DNA of 64,000 nucleotides. Origin: Pseudoscleropodium purum. Taxonomy: Eukaryota > Streptophyta > Bryopsida > Hypnales > Brachytheciaceae. Under the pieces are notes generated by a model that was not told the origin of the DNA, ran no database searches, and worked only from the letters and a program-made list of their open reading frames with translations. Below, piece by piece: positions 33,750-44,040 of this stretch. Position 1 is the first letter of the stretch. The number at the start of each line of letters is the position of its first letter. The stretch spans positions 17,174,001 through 17,238,000 of the forward strand of contig OZ017803.1 of the NCBI GenBank assembly GCA_963969395.1, written 5' to 3'. The translations under genes were made by a program, and so were the position numbers.

Positions 33750-34726
33750 ATGGGTGACGTTCCTGCTATGCAGATGAACAACGTCTTGGTCATGCTGCAA
33801 CAAGAAAACGCCAATCTACGAAATACTTTGGAACAACTTCAAGTTGCCCACGCTCTAGTCCATATTTCGACACCAGTGACAAATCCAATTCCATCGGCGC
33901 CAAAGGAGCCTCGAGTAAGTTTGCTAGACAAGTTCAATGGGAACTGAGCAAAATTTTGAGACTTTGTGAATCAAATTCGGCTTGTTTTCCGCCTTCAACC
34001 CCAAAGATATCCAACCGCAGAAATACAAATTGGGCTCATTGGAACTTTGCTTACCGGAACTGCGTTATCGTGGTTCTCGCCATTGTTAGAAAAAAATTCC
34101 CCACTTTTGGCAAACCTCGATCAATTCTTAGAAGAATTCAATAATACTTTTGGAGAAAATGATCGAGCCCTCATAGCAACAACAAAACTTCGAACTCTGC
34201 AACAACGATCGCGTGCAGCCTCAACATACGCTGCAGAATTTTGACAATTCGCTTGCGACGTAGAGTGGACGACAACGCTCTCATCAGCACGTTTCGATGG
34301 GGACTATGTGACGATGTAAAAGACTTGCTATTGAACTTGCCCAGACCGACCACTCTATCTGAGGCCGTGACTCAAGCAGTTAATTGTGATAATCGACTAT
34401 TTGAGCGCCGACAAGAGCGACGATCAACACCTGGATTCTATCGAGTAGAGTATGCAGCTCCAACTTGCCAAACATCTTCAAGTATGTCAATGCCAGAGCC
34501 CATGCAAATCGACGCCTCAAGAGTCAAGAGATTGACTCAAGAAAAAAAAGATCGACGTCGAAAGGAAGACTTGTGCATGTATTGTGGAGGAAAGAACCAC
34601 CGTACACACAATTGTCCTACGAAGGTTGCAGTTCCAAAGCCGCACAAATTTCGATACACCTCAAGCACTTCCGAGCCGAGATGCGAAGAAATGGACTCGG
34701 GAAACGACATCAACCAGCCACAGTAG
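33750..34726 (+). pseudogene. Retrotransposon gag (capsid and nucleocapsid), broken
   Basis: ATG 33750 opens a coiled-coil-like N-terminus (MLQQENANLRNTLEQLQ). After two close stops (near 33946 and 33958) the frame resumes with the retrotransposon capsid pattern (LLTGTALSWFSPLL, then FEEF-like FLEEFNNTF). Another stop near 34242 and a one-base frame change lead to the last part. That part ends with a CCHC zinc knuckle CMYCGGKNHRTHNC (about 34576-34617), the RNA-binding nucleocapsid motif. Confidence 0.85.
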
Positions 34727-34727
34727 G

Positions 34728-36972
34728 GACCGTGCGGCTAGCAGATATTGTTAAGTCATCAAGTCCTATCCTATCCTCTGAAGCCTCCCCATGTTTTGAT
34801 ATTCCACTTAAAATAGATTTTTATCCGCATATCATAAAGGTCAAAGCCCTGCTAGATTCCGGAGCCTCTACCTGTTTTATTGATAAAGACTTTATAGAAC
34901 AACATAATCTTCCCGTAATTCCTAAAAAATATCATGTTGCAGTAGAAGTTATCGATGGTAGACCCTTGATCTTGGGAAATGTCACACACGAGACTAAACC
35001 CTTAAACATCAGCCTAGAAGGACATCAAAGCATCGTTGTTTTCAACGTCATCAGTTCCCCTTCTAATCCTCTCATTTTAGGCCTTTCTTGGCTAGATAGA
35101 AATAATTCTGATATAGATTGGAATAAGCGAAAGCTAACGTTCCAAACTACACCTAGATATCCTGTAATTGCCTCAAAACTTCATTCACATCAAGTACAAG
35201 GGACCAAGGCTAAAACACCATTGATGGTCGGAGCCCAAGCTTTTATGAGAGCTGCAAAGAAGGAGAATATGTTTGTAGTGTATACAATTCCGACGCCTCA
35301 ACCCTTTCAAGGATCAACCGAGTTACCAGCACAATATGAGCAATATCGAGACGTATTTGAGAAGAAGAACGTCGATATGCTTCCTCAACATCGACCGTAC
35401 GATTGCGGCATCGAACTACAAAAAGGTGCGCAACCGCCATTTGGCCCAATCTACGGTCTCTCCGAAAACGAACTTGCTGCGTTGCGAGATTACCTAAACG
35501 AAAATCTTGCAAAGAATTTTATTCAGCACTCCAAATCACCGGCAGGAGCTCCTATCTTATTTGTGAAGAAAAAAGATGGTTCCCTTCGAATGTGCGTGGA
35601 TTATCGTGGACTGAACAAAGTCACGATCAAGAACCGGTATCCATTACCGCTCATCTCCGGACTTCTCGATCAGCTTAGCCAGGCAAAAATCTATATTAAG
35701 ATTGATCTTTGCGGAGCGTACAACTTAGTACGCATCAAAGAAGGTGACGAATGGAAGACTGCGTTCCGAACAAGGTATGGACATTTTAAATACAATGTCA
35801 TGCCATTCGGTCTTACCAATGCACCTGCTATCTTTCAACATTTGATGAACGATATCTTCCGTGAATTCTTGGACGATTTTGTGGTTTGCTACCTTGATGA
35901 TATTCTCATCTACTCGAAGAACGAAGAGGACCACAAAAAACACGTTCAATTAGTGTTGAAAAAGCTGCGCAACACTGGACTATACGCCAAGCTCGAGAAG
36001 TGCGTTTTCCACCAACCCCAAGTCGAGTTCTTGGGCTACATTGTTTCTGGAGAGGGTCTGTCCATGGACCCAAAGAAGATCCAGACGGTCACCGAGTGGA
36101 AGAGACCGACAACCATTCGAGACGTTCAATGTTTCCTGGGATTCGCAAACTTCTATCGAATCTTCATCCAGAACTATTCCAAGATTGCTGCTCCATTGAC
36201 TCGATTGACTTGCAAAGATAAGCTTGAGTGGAATACGAAAGCAGGCCAAGCATTTGAAACTCTGAAGAAGGCATTTACAACAGTGCCTATCTTGACACAT
36301 CGTAACTTTCAAAAGTCGTTCTTCCTAGAAACAGATGCTTCTGATTTTGCCCTTGGAGCGGTCCTCTCGCAATCTAGCAAAGACGAACGCCTCCATCCTG
36401 TCACATTCCATTCACGAAAGTTCACTGCCGCAAAGATCAATTACGAAATCCACGACAAGGAACTCTTAGCTATTGTTGATTCATTCCAAGAGTGGCGACA
36501 TTTCCTCGAAGGAGCTCAACATCCGGTTACAATCTATACCAACCACAAGAACCTCGAATATTTCATGTCTGCTAAGGTGTTGAATCGACGACAAGCCCGT
36601 TGGAGTATATCGCTTTTGCGCTTCAACTTTGTCATCACCTACTGCCCTGGTTCCCAGCAAATTCGGTCTGACGCTCTTTCTCGACAAGCGTATCTTGCAC
36701 CCAAAGAGGGGGACGCAGCTTACGATCAGCAACGGTCTACTCTAATCAAGCCCGAACAACTCCAGCTCAAGGCTATGCGCGCCACAACTTCGGTAGATAT
36801 ATCGTTTCTCCAAGAAATCCGAATGAGTTTGCAATCTGATCCTTTGGCTTTGAAACTCAAGAACAATGTTGATAATTTCAGCCTTGGAGAAATCCCAAGA
36901 ATGGACTCTCAAATTCCTGATTCAGAGGTTGTAGATTTGGAATCTCCGAACCAACCTACCTCCAGTTTGTAG
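34728..36972 (+). pseudogene. Retrotransposon pol: protease, reverse transcriptase, RNase H
   Basis: This part of pol is open in one frame to TAG 36970-36972. In order: aspartic protease with LLDSGAS (about 34849-34869); reverse transcriptase with FVKKKDGSLRMCVDYR (about 35560-35607), MPFGLTNAP (about 35800) and the catalytic YLDD at 35890-35901; RNase H with ETDASDFALGAVLSQ (about 36328-36372). The terminating TAG is one transition from CAG. Downstream integrase sequence continues in other frames, so this stop interrupts a longer polyprotein. Confidence 0.92.
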
Positions 36973-38370
36973 ATCCATAGATCATATGGAGGTGAGACAC
37001 TCCGAGATGATTATGATCCAAGATTCCAGTTCCAAGATGGGCTGCTATATTATCAAGGATTGTTTTATATCCCTGAAGGCCCATGTCGGCTCCGAGTGCT
37101 CCAATCCCGACACAATTTTCCATCGGCGGGACATTTTGGTTATAACAAGACAATGGAGCTTGTATCTCGGGATTTCTAGTGGCTCCAAATGTGGAAGGCC
37201 GTTAAAGAATACGTCACGACATGTGACACTTGTTCAAGGTCCAAGATTCCTCGTCATCGGCCATACGGATTACTTCAACCATTGCCAATTCCTAAGAAGC
37301 CATGGACATCCATATCCATGGACTTCATAGTAGATCTTCCGTCGTCCAAGACCTTTGATTCTATTTTTGTTGTTGTTGACCAGCTCACCAAGATGGCGCA
37401 CTTTATTCCGTGTCACAAGACAGTTACCGGCGAAGAAACGGCAAAACTCTTTGTAGACAATGTCTACAGAATCCATGGCTTACCCATCGATATTATCTCT
37501 GATTGTGGGACACAATTCACATTCAAATTTTGGCAATCCTTGTTCAAAATCCTAGGGGTGGAGATCAAATTGTCTTCAGCATACCATCCTTAGACCGACG
37601 GACAAACCGAGTGCGTCAACCAAGTGTTGGAACAGTACTTGCGCTGCACCATCAATTACCATCAAGATAATTGGGCGGACTTGTTGCCACTGGCGGAGTT
37701 TGCATACAACAATACATTGCAAGGGTCTACCCGACAGACGTCTTTCTTTGCAAATTACGGCCATCATCCAAAGTTTGATCAATTCGATCTCAACATCTCA
37801 GAGAATTCAGTTGCTACAGATCTTGCTACCCGACTATCTGATATCCAGAAGCAGATGAAAGAAAAACTTCTTGAAGCCTAGGAGCATCAGAAAACCAATG
37901 CAGATAAGTCTCGCAAGCAACATCCTTTGATTTCTATTGGAGACAAGGTTTGGCTGCTCCGTTGAAATTTAAAGACTCGACGGCCATCTGACAAACTTGA
38001 CTACCGCCGCCTAGGGCCGTTTTCAGTCGCCAAACAAATCAACAAGGTGGCTTATCGATTGGAGCTACCTCCTTCTATGAAGATTCATCCCGTATTTCAC
38101 GTCTCTCTCCTCAAGCCCTACAAAGAATCAACACTGCCAGGAAAGATTCAAGAATGTCCGCCTCCAATTGAAATCGAAGGTGAAGAGGAATTTGAAGTTT
38201 CAGAGATTCTTGACTCCCGCATCCATCGACGACGACTTGAATATCTTGTGCATTGACAAGGCTACGAAGTCAGCGAAAGAACATGGGAGCCTACCTCTAA
38301 CCTCGACAACGCCCCTGAAATGATTCAAGAATTTCATCGACAGTACCCGCAAAAACCAAGGAGCGTTTGA
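36973..38370 (+). pseudogene. Retrotransposon pol: integrase and chromodomain, with several stops
   Basis: Integrase HHCC zinc motif (SRHNFPSAGHFG, then CDTCSRSK) at about 37105-37240. DDE core with SMDFIVDLP (about 37315) and ISDCGTQF (about 37494), then a GPFSV-type region and a C-terminal chromodomain ([16 protein letters not shown], stop, QGYEVSERTWEP) ending at TGA 38368-38370. The internal stops at about 37177, 37591-37593, 37879-37881, 37963 and 38254-38256 are each one C-to-T or G-to-A change from CAG, CGA or TGG. The chromodomain guides chromovirus insertion toward marked chromatin. Confidence 0.9.
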
Positions 38371-38814
38371 GTTTAATGCATCTAGACCAACACCAACACC
38401 AAGTTCTGCAAGATTTTTCTTGGTGTTGGTACAGATGCAGAGACTTTGAACTAAAACGGTGGTGGTATCGACAAGGTAACAATATACTAGCTCAGTTTTG
38501 AGGGGACAGGCCTTCGAACTCACGTCGGCCGAAAAAGTCGATAACATCGTAATCACCACCTCGCCGATGTCTCATGTTGTCATTCACACGGCATTATACT
38601 TCAGTTTAGCAGCGCTACTATTTCGTACCGCCGTCGGACTCGCCACCATTCGCCGCCTTTTTGCCGCCAACATTTCGTCTAACGATATTCTGTACACCGA
38701 ACATTCTTTTCTTTTGTCGCAGTCACATGAAGTCCCACGTGAACATTCTCTTTTCTATTCATGCTATTGGCCCATAGGTGAACTCGTGGAACTCGTTCAT
38801 TGAAGGGGGGGTGA
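38371..38814 (+). other. 3' non-coding region of the retrotransposon with hairpin, small open frame and polypurine tract
   Basis: Perfect 12-bp inverted repeat ACCAACACCAAG (38392-38403) and CTTGGTGTTGGT (38419-38430) with a 15-nt loop. A plus frame at 38498-38803 (101 codons) has a hydrophobic stretch (VVIHTALYFSLAALLF) but no recognised family. The polypurine tract GAAGGGGGGG (38802-38811) lies just before the 3' LTR. Confidence 0.5.
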
Positions 38815-39377
38815 TGTCACGGACGTGCCATACCGGGCCTTATCCAGTAGTTTCGTCCCTAATAGAGTCTCCACCGCCTTTGCAACAAGGATGCCTCTTA
38901 AGAACCTTCTCAAAAGCGGTGGCCTAGTGTACAAGTTGTTTCCAATGATTCTAGTAGATTCCAATAGTCTTCATTAGTTTCTATTTGTTTCCGGAAGGTT
39001 CCATTTGGTTCCACTAGTTTCCGGAAGCTTCTACAAGCTTCCAGAAGGTTCCACTAGATCCTCCTAGTTTCCGGAAGCTTCCACAAGCTTCCGGAAAGAC
39101 CTACGGATATCTCCAAAGGTTTCCAAGGCCTTATTCCGGAAGGTTCTTTAGTCTAGTATAAATAGAGAGTCGAGGGCCATTGTCCCTCACTCTCTTCAAC
39201 ACCAGTTGTACCCAGTCATTCTTTGACTTCATCAATACATCTTCTAGTTTTTTCATTTTGAAGCACGTTCTGAGTCATGTGTGAGGAATCTCCTCACTTC
39301 TAGCTTGTTCTTGTCTCTGTTTGAGGTATCCCCTCAAATCTGATCTTGGTTCCGTCCAAGAGTTGCCGTCCGCAACA
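38815..39377 (+). repeat. 3' LTR (563 bp)
   Basis: Begins TGTCACGG and ends CAACA. One ~50-bp unit is missing relative to the 5' LTR. It carries the same heat-shock-element cluster and TATA box. Confidence 0.93.
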
Positions 39378-39382
39378 CACGG

Positions 39383-39769
39383 TCACGTTCAAAGTCACCA
39401 TTTGGTAGCCAGAAGTTTGTGTAGATGGCATAGTGGAATCGGATGCAATGGATACGTTGGTTGTGTCCATACTTCCACTTGATTGCTCGATAAAGCATTA
39501 GGGTGGAGAGGTATCGAATCGTCACTTGATCCCCTTTGGCATCCATAAATGGGAGTGATGCCACTACTTCCCACCCTAATTTTGCACATCGGGCACGGCT
39601 TCTTTGTATTTTGTAGCCATTGGTAAAGGCAAGACCAACAAAACAAGTGGCCACATTTGGTGAGGATAGAATTGGTGGGGTGGTCCATGCAAATTTTGCA
39701 TTGGAACACATCTTTCTCTTTAACTCCTTGGGCACCAACAACAACCTTCTCATCATCTAAGCTCAACAA
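39383..39769 (-). pseudogene. RING-finger E3 ubiquitin ligase-like gene, 5' part, cut by the retrotransposon
   Basis: Reading frame 39769-39395 (124 codons) opens MLSLDDEK. It contains a C3HC4 RING finger of the RNF5/RNF185/RMA membrane-ligase type: CKICMD, then LTKCGHLFCWSCLYQWL, then CPMCK, followed by the family-like GITPIYG. RING domains recruit ubiquitin-conjugating enzymes. The frame ends at TGA 39397-39395, 13 bp before the retrotransposon target site; an alternative frame is open across the target site into the 3' part. The usual C-terminal membrane anchor of RMA proteins is not visible. I judge this a pseudogene split at 39378-39382, but cannot exclude that the short RING protein is still made. 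Confidence 0.68.
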
Positions 39770-40009
39770 ACCATTGGGTTGCTTTCCTCCATGGGTGTCA
39801 ATCTTACAATGAATCTAAAATGAATGATCCAAGAAACACCACAAATCCACTTCTAGCCAATGCCAATTTGCCACCAATGTCAATAATTTTTCTCAACCCT
39901 TGTAGACAAAGCTTTGAATGACTAATTGAATACCTCTTCTTATGACCCCCTAAGTCTCACTTGAACTACCCCAAGTCTATAATAAAGACTAGCTTGCACC
40001 TCTCCTTAT
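39770..40009. other. Upstream flank of the RING gene
   Basis: AT-rich spacer. No distinct promoter motif recognised. Confidence 0.3.
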
Positions 40010-40975
40010 TCCACTTGGTCATACACTAATCTCACACACTAATGGTAGGACTTCCTATCTCGTTGTGAAAGCAAGTAATTGTATCCCAAGATGTTGCAAA
40101 TGGTCCTATTTATTGCTTGTCATGAAAGAAAGGAAAGTGCCTTGTTAGAAGGATGCATGGTCTTTTGTGACATTCACTAGGATTGATGCCTCAAATAGTA
40201 AACACAAACACCAAAGCCTTGTTGTTGTAGAGGTCAAAAAATTAATTGCCATGGTTGTAGGAGTGTCTCGTCTGTAAGCACATTTTTCAATCTTTTAACT
40301 TCTAGATTGGAGGCTAGCCAAAATTCCAAAATTCTAAAATTCAAGGAAATGTAGCTCATAAACATATATCTTTTTGAATCAATAATGAGTTATTTCATTG
40401 TCACTAATAACATGGAGAACAATAGAGTCCTAGTTATTATTTAGAGATGTATATGATTACATGTCTTCTATTAGTTGTATAAATATTTTATATTTTGTAT
40501 AGATTTGAAATTTTCATAAATTTTTGAATGAAAAGTGTAACAATTCATATAAATTGCAATTGATGTTGAAAAATGAAAAGTTTCTTTACAAATTAATAAC
40601 ATATTGTAGAAAATCATGATGCAAAATATTTTATTTTGTTGCTCAAAAATTAGAAAACAATCACTCCATGAGTTGTAGTCACAAAGTTAAAATTGCTATA
40701 AAATTCTATTCACTAGATTGGAACTAGTTTTGCCAATATTGCACCTAGTTGTACCTAATTGTAAACCATGGTATCAATAAGTGATTGCTTTATAGCACAA
40801 GTTTCGAATTTTTCATTAAATTTATGTATTTATTTTATACAAGAATTGTCCAATCTTTTACAAAATTTTGCAGTTGTTCTCGTGAAGATTAGCTTGGCAA
40901 GGAATTCCTTAGCCTCTGGTAGGAACTTTGAGAGTACAGTTGGTTGCAAGGGCAGACGGTCTCAGAGGAAATGTT
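40010..40975. repeat. Mosaic repeat: inverted copy of 21812-22540 joined to direct copy of 27205-27435
   Basis: 40010-40738 is the reverse complement of 21812-22540. From 40739 onward the sequence switches to a direct match with 27205-27435. The junction is at CCAATATT/GCACCTAG. No genes seen. Confidence 0.75.
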
Positions 40976-41813
40976 TGCTGCAAGAACTCGTCTTATTGCT
41001 TTTTGAATAAGCCTAAAATAGCAAGTGGGCATTCTGTCCTTCACGGAGGCCTCAAGGATGGAAAAAAAGTAATTTTACATTCCCTTCCTTTAAGAAAGTT
41101 GTTTCAATGAAAGTCAATGAATATTCTAACTTTTTGATATATACCGAGTCCCATTAGAAAATGACGAATACATGGTGAACCATGTTGCCAGTGTATGTCG
41201 GCAATTTTTGCTTCTTTCTCCCAAAGAATCACGAACTATGCAAACAGAAATGCCCTGACGACTCTCTCCAATGCCCCGAAACTACAGTCAATACATCTTC
41301 CAGGAATCACACCGTAAGATAGTAGCTGGACAAAACTCGCCCAGAGCAACTAAAACTTAGCAAACAGAAGAAAACAACAGAATTGCAAGCGGAAATTTAC
41401 GCTGGAGTTGGTATGCGCGCACACCGCACCCAAATCGTTTTCATATTCATAGTTTTCCAACAGCGATCAGACTGTCGTCAAGGAGGTGCAATCAGCGACG
41501 TACACCACTTCTATCTTCCACAATTGACCCTCGCATGCTCTGAAGTCCAGAACCAGCGATGCGATGCAAAATCGAAAAGATAAAATGGAACGAGGCTGCA
41601 GGGCGTAGAACTCTCACGTAACACAACTTCAACCGGTCACATGTACATTGTCGATGTCTCGAGCCTCGCTCTACCATTCTCATGAACGACGGCGTCCATC
41701 AACCACAGCTACGCTGTGTCCAGGAATGACAGAAACAATCTAAAGAAAAAATTGAGAAAAAAAGACCTTTTCCATAAACTGCAACGACCTGACCACTCGC
41801 TGTCCGGTGCTAA
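40976..41813. other. Spacer downstream of Ran gene A
   Basis: More balanced base composition from about 41150. It probably includes the 3' untranslated region and flank of Ran gene A. No independent gene supported. Confidence 0.35.
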
Positions 41814-42929
41814 CAGCTGTGTATCAGTATAATTGAGGAATATGGCCGACTAGCTCGGCATCTCATCTACTACAAACGCAATCGATCTAACTGTCGAATG
41901 TGTCCTCATCATCATCGGGAAGAGGAAGCAGCGCTGCAGCATTAAGCTGCTCCTCGTATTCCCGAACCGCCTGCAAGTCGATTTGAACCTCAGGAGGAGC
42001 AAGGGCAGGCGATTCCACGAAGTGCAGGTTCACGTCGCTGCAAAACAAGGACACAAATCAAGTCACACACACACACTTCAGAAACACACTCCACGAAAAA
42101 AAAGAGCACAATCGAAAACACAAACATCAGCTTGCACTCCACAAACGACGGACACAGACAAACTCCAAGCAGACAGATACATCCACCAATGCACAGCTGC
42201 TTACCCTGCAAGCTTCCTCGCCAGATAAAGGTAAGGCTTCTCGAAGTTGTAGTTCGACTTCGCAGAAATCTCGTAGTACTGAAGGTTCTTCTTCCGGTGG
42301 AATGTCACCTGCTTCGCCTTCACCTGACGGTTCTTCACGTCCACCTTGTTGCCACACAGCACGATCGGAATGTTCTCGCACACCCTGCAAAGGTCGCGAT
42401 GCCAGGTCGGAACGTTCTTGTACGTCAGACGAGCCGTCACGTCGAACATGATGATGGCACACTGACCGTGGATGCTGCAAAACCAAAGCACACCTCGTCA
42501 GGCACAACACTTTACACTTCATCGCAATCGACTGAAAAGGGCTCGAGTCCCAATTCAGTTGCTGAGTTCCGATCTGAGCAGTTCTGATCAAAACGAGTTA
42601 GGGCACATGGACTCACTAGTATCCATCTCGCAACCCTCCGAATTTCTCTTGGCCGGCGGTATCCCAGCAGTAAAACCGAATGCGGCCACAGTTGGTGAAG
42701 AAGTCCAGCGGGTGCACCTCCACGCCGATGGTAGCTGCACAACACAGCTCACGGTCAGTGTCAACGCAAAACCCTAGAATGGACCACCATTTGCACAATT
42801 TTAATACTATGGCAGACACAAAACACAATCAGTAATTCAGCGGGCACTCACGTTCGTATTTCTTCTCGAATTCACCGGTCAAATGACGCTTCACAAAGGT
42901 GGTCTTCCCTGCACGGTCCAATCCACAAC
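41814..42929 (-). repeat. Near-identical inverted arm (partner 47018-48132)
   Basis: About 1.1 kb covering exons 3-6, introns 3-5 and part of intron 2 and the 3' untranslated region of Ran gene A. It is almost base-identical, in opposite orientation, to the same region of gene B, including introns. The few differences cluster in exon 6. Confidence 0.88.
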
Positions 42930-43577
42930 ATTAGTCACAACCGAATCACCGCATTTGACTTCCAGATTCAATAAACCGACTCCAACGAAAACTAGAACCA
43001 CCGCCATCACATGCAAACGCACATCAAACGCCAATTCCGCGAGCCAAACACGCCCTTCCGTGGCCATTCACTCTACGACAAAAATCACTGCCGGGCACTT
43101 CAAGATCGAATAGCATACCAGTTCCACCATCTCCGACAATGACAAGCTTGAAGCTTGGGCAGTTCTCCGGGGTTTGCTGCCCGGGCAAAGCCTGCAAAAA
43201 TGTCCACACCGTCACTAACCACGCATCCCAACCCAAACTCCAAAACTGTCTCACATTCATCGCACGCAACCACAATCCTCACCAGTTCATATAAAATCCA
43301 CAGAAGTTCCAAAACCTATAACCTTCAATTACCCACATGAACAAAAACCTCGCCATGTACACAAATTCCCTAGCACTCTCAATCCAACAGAACACATCCA
43401 CGCCATTTTTAACAAAGGACAACTCTCAGAATTGATCCACAACTACTGCGGCAATCCACCAAACTGCAATACTCCAATCACTACCACTCCACCAAAATAA
43501 TCCTAAAAATCGATCCGGTAACGCAAATCGACCCTAAAAAAACCAAATAGGGAGATCGAAACGACACGCGTTACCAT
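41887..43577 (-). CDS. RAN: Ran small GTPase, gene A
   Basis: Ran drives nuclear import/export and mitotic spindle assembly by cycling between GTP- and GDP-bound states. Exons: 43577-43575 (ATG only), 43191-43119, 42908-42852, 42734-42617, 42474-42205, 42037-41887; all GT-AG and in phase, 223 residues. It has every G motif: P-loop GDGGTGKT (residues 21-28), switch I YEPTIG with effector Thr46, DTAGQE (69-74), NKVD (126-129) and SAK (154-156). The acidic plant-type tail is DDDEDTFDS. Compared with gene B it differs in the first coding segment (TPENCPSF) and the tail ([10 protein letters not shown]). The start is fixed by the ATG directly before a GTAACG donor, a structure shared by all three copies. 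No disruption is seen, so it is probably functional. Confidence 0.95.
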
Positions 43578-43579
43578 AA

Positions 43580-44040
43580 TGTGAAGCTGGACAGAGGCGA
43601 TCTGCAAATCAGAGGCTGAAGCGCAACAACCAAACCTTGAGCTTCGGTAAGAGAAGGACAGAAAGAGAAAGAGAAACCGAGAGAGAGAGAGAGGAATAGA
43701 AAGGGTATGAATTCACGAGAGGGCGGGGTTTCCAGGCTCCTTTAGGGGTGTCGGAGGGAAGCAGGGGAAAGGGTGCCAGGGAGCGTCGTGAGCCGTCGAT
43801 GGACGTGCTCTGAACCGTCGGATGGGACGGGGATACAAATTTGGCGGGTGTAGCAGGGCCCTTTTATCCCCAAGGGCCTTGGACGGTACCCTAACCCTAT
43901 TCCCGGTGTCCACGCTCCCCACGCTCTCTTTCTCGGCTGTCGCAGGGGGTGCGTTGTTTGTAAGCTACTTGGGACCTTGGCTTGGGAGTGCTCCGAAGGT
44001 ACATGTGAGTAGTGAGGAAGTTTGAGGAGGACATTAAGGT
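43580..44040 (-). promoter_or_regulatory. Promoter/5' region of Ran gene A with E2F-like and telo-box-like motifs
   Basis: On the gene strand, ACCGGGAATAGGGTTAGGG (about 43889-43907), CGCCAAATTTGTA (about 43835-43847; TTTGGCGG on the plus strand is an E2F-type site) and CCATCCGACGGTTCAGA (about 43810-43826) occur in this order. The same three blocks occur upstream of Ran gene C. E2F and telo-box motifs are typical of genes expressed in dividing plant cells. Confidence 0.55.

Larger units (their letters stand above)
32739..39377 (+). mobile_element. Ty3/gypsy LTR retrotransposon, chromovirus type (6.64 kb), degenerate
   Basis: Direct LTRs beginning TGTCA and ending CAACA are flanked by a perfect 5-bp target duplication CACGG (32734-32738 and 39378-39382). 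The order gag, protease, reverse transcriptase, RNase H, integrase, chromodomain is that of Ty3/gypsy chromoviruses. A sequence like the initiator-Met tRNA primer site (TGATATCAGAGTC, 33386-33398) lies 34 bp after the 5' LTR, and a polypurine tract (AAGGGGGGG) precedes the 3' LTR. Several stops and frameshifts interrupt gag and pol, so it is non-autonomous. It inserted in the antisense direction into a minus-strand RING-finger gene. Confidence 0.95.

Noticed and set aside
38200..38559. Minus-strand frame opposite the chromodomain
   Set aside because: Antisense to recognised chromodomain coding sequence.
42132..42587. Long open frames opposite or out of frame to Ran exons (also 47354-47818, 47358-48173 and 56944-57282)
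   Set aside because: They cross Ran introns and exons in other frames or on the other strand; repeated presence in gene copies only reflects nucleotide identity.
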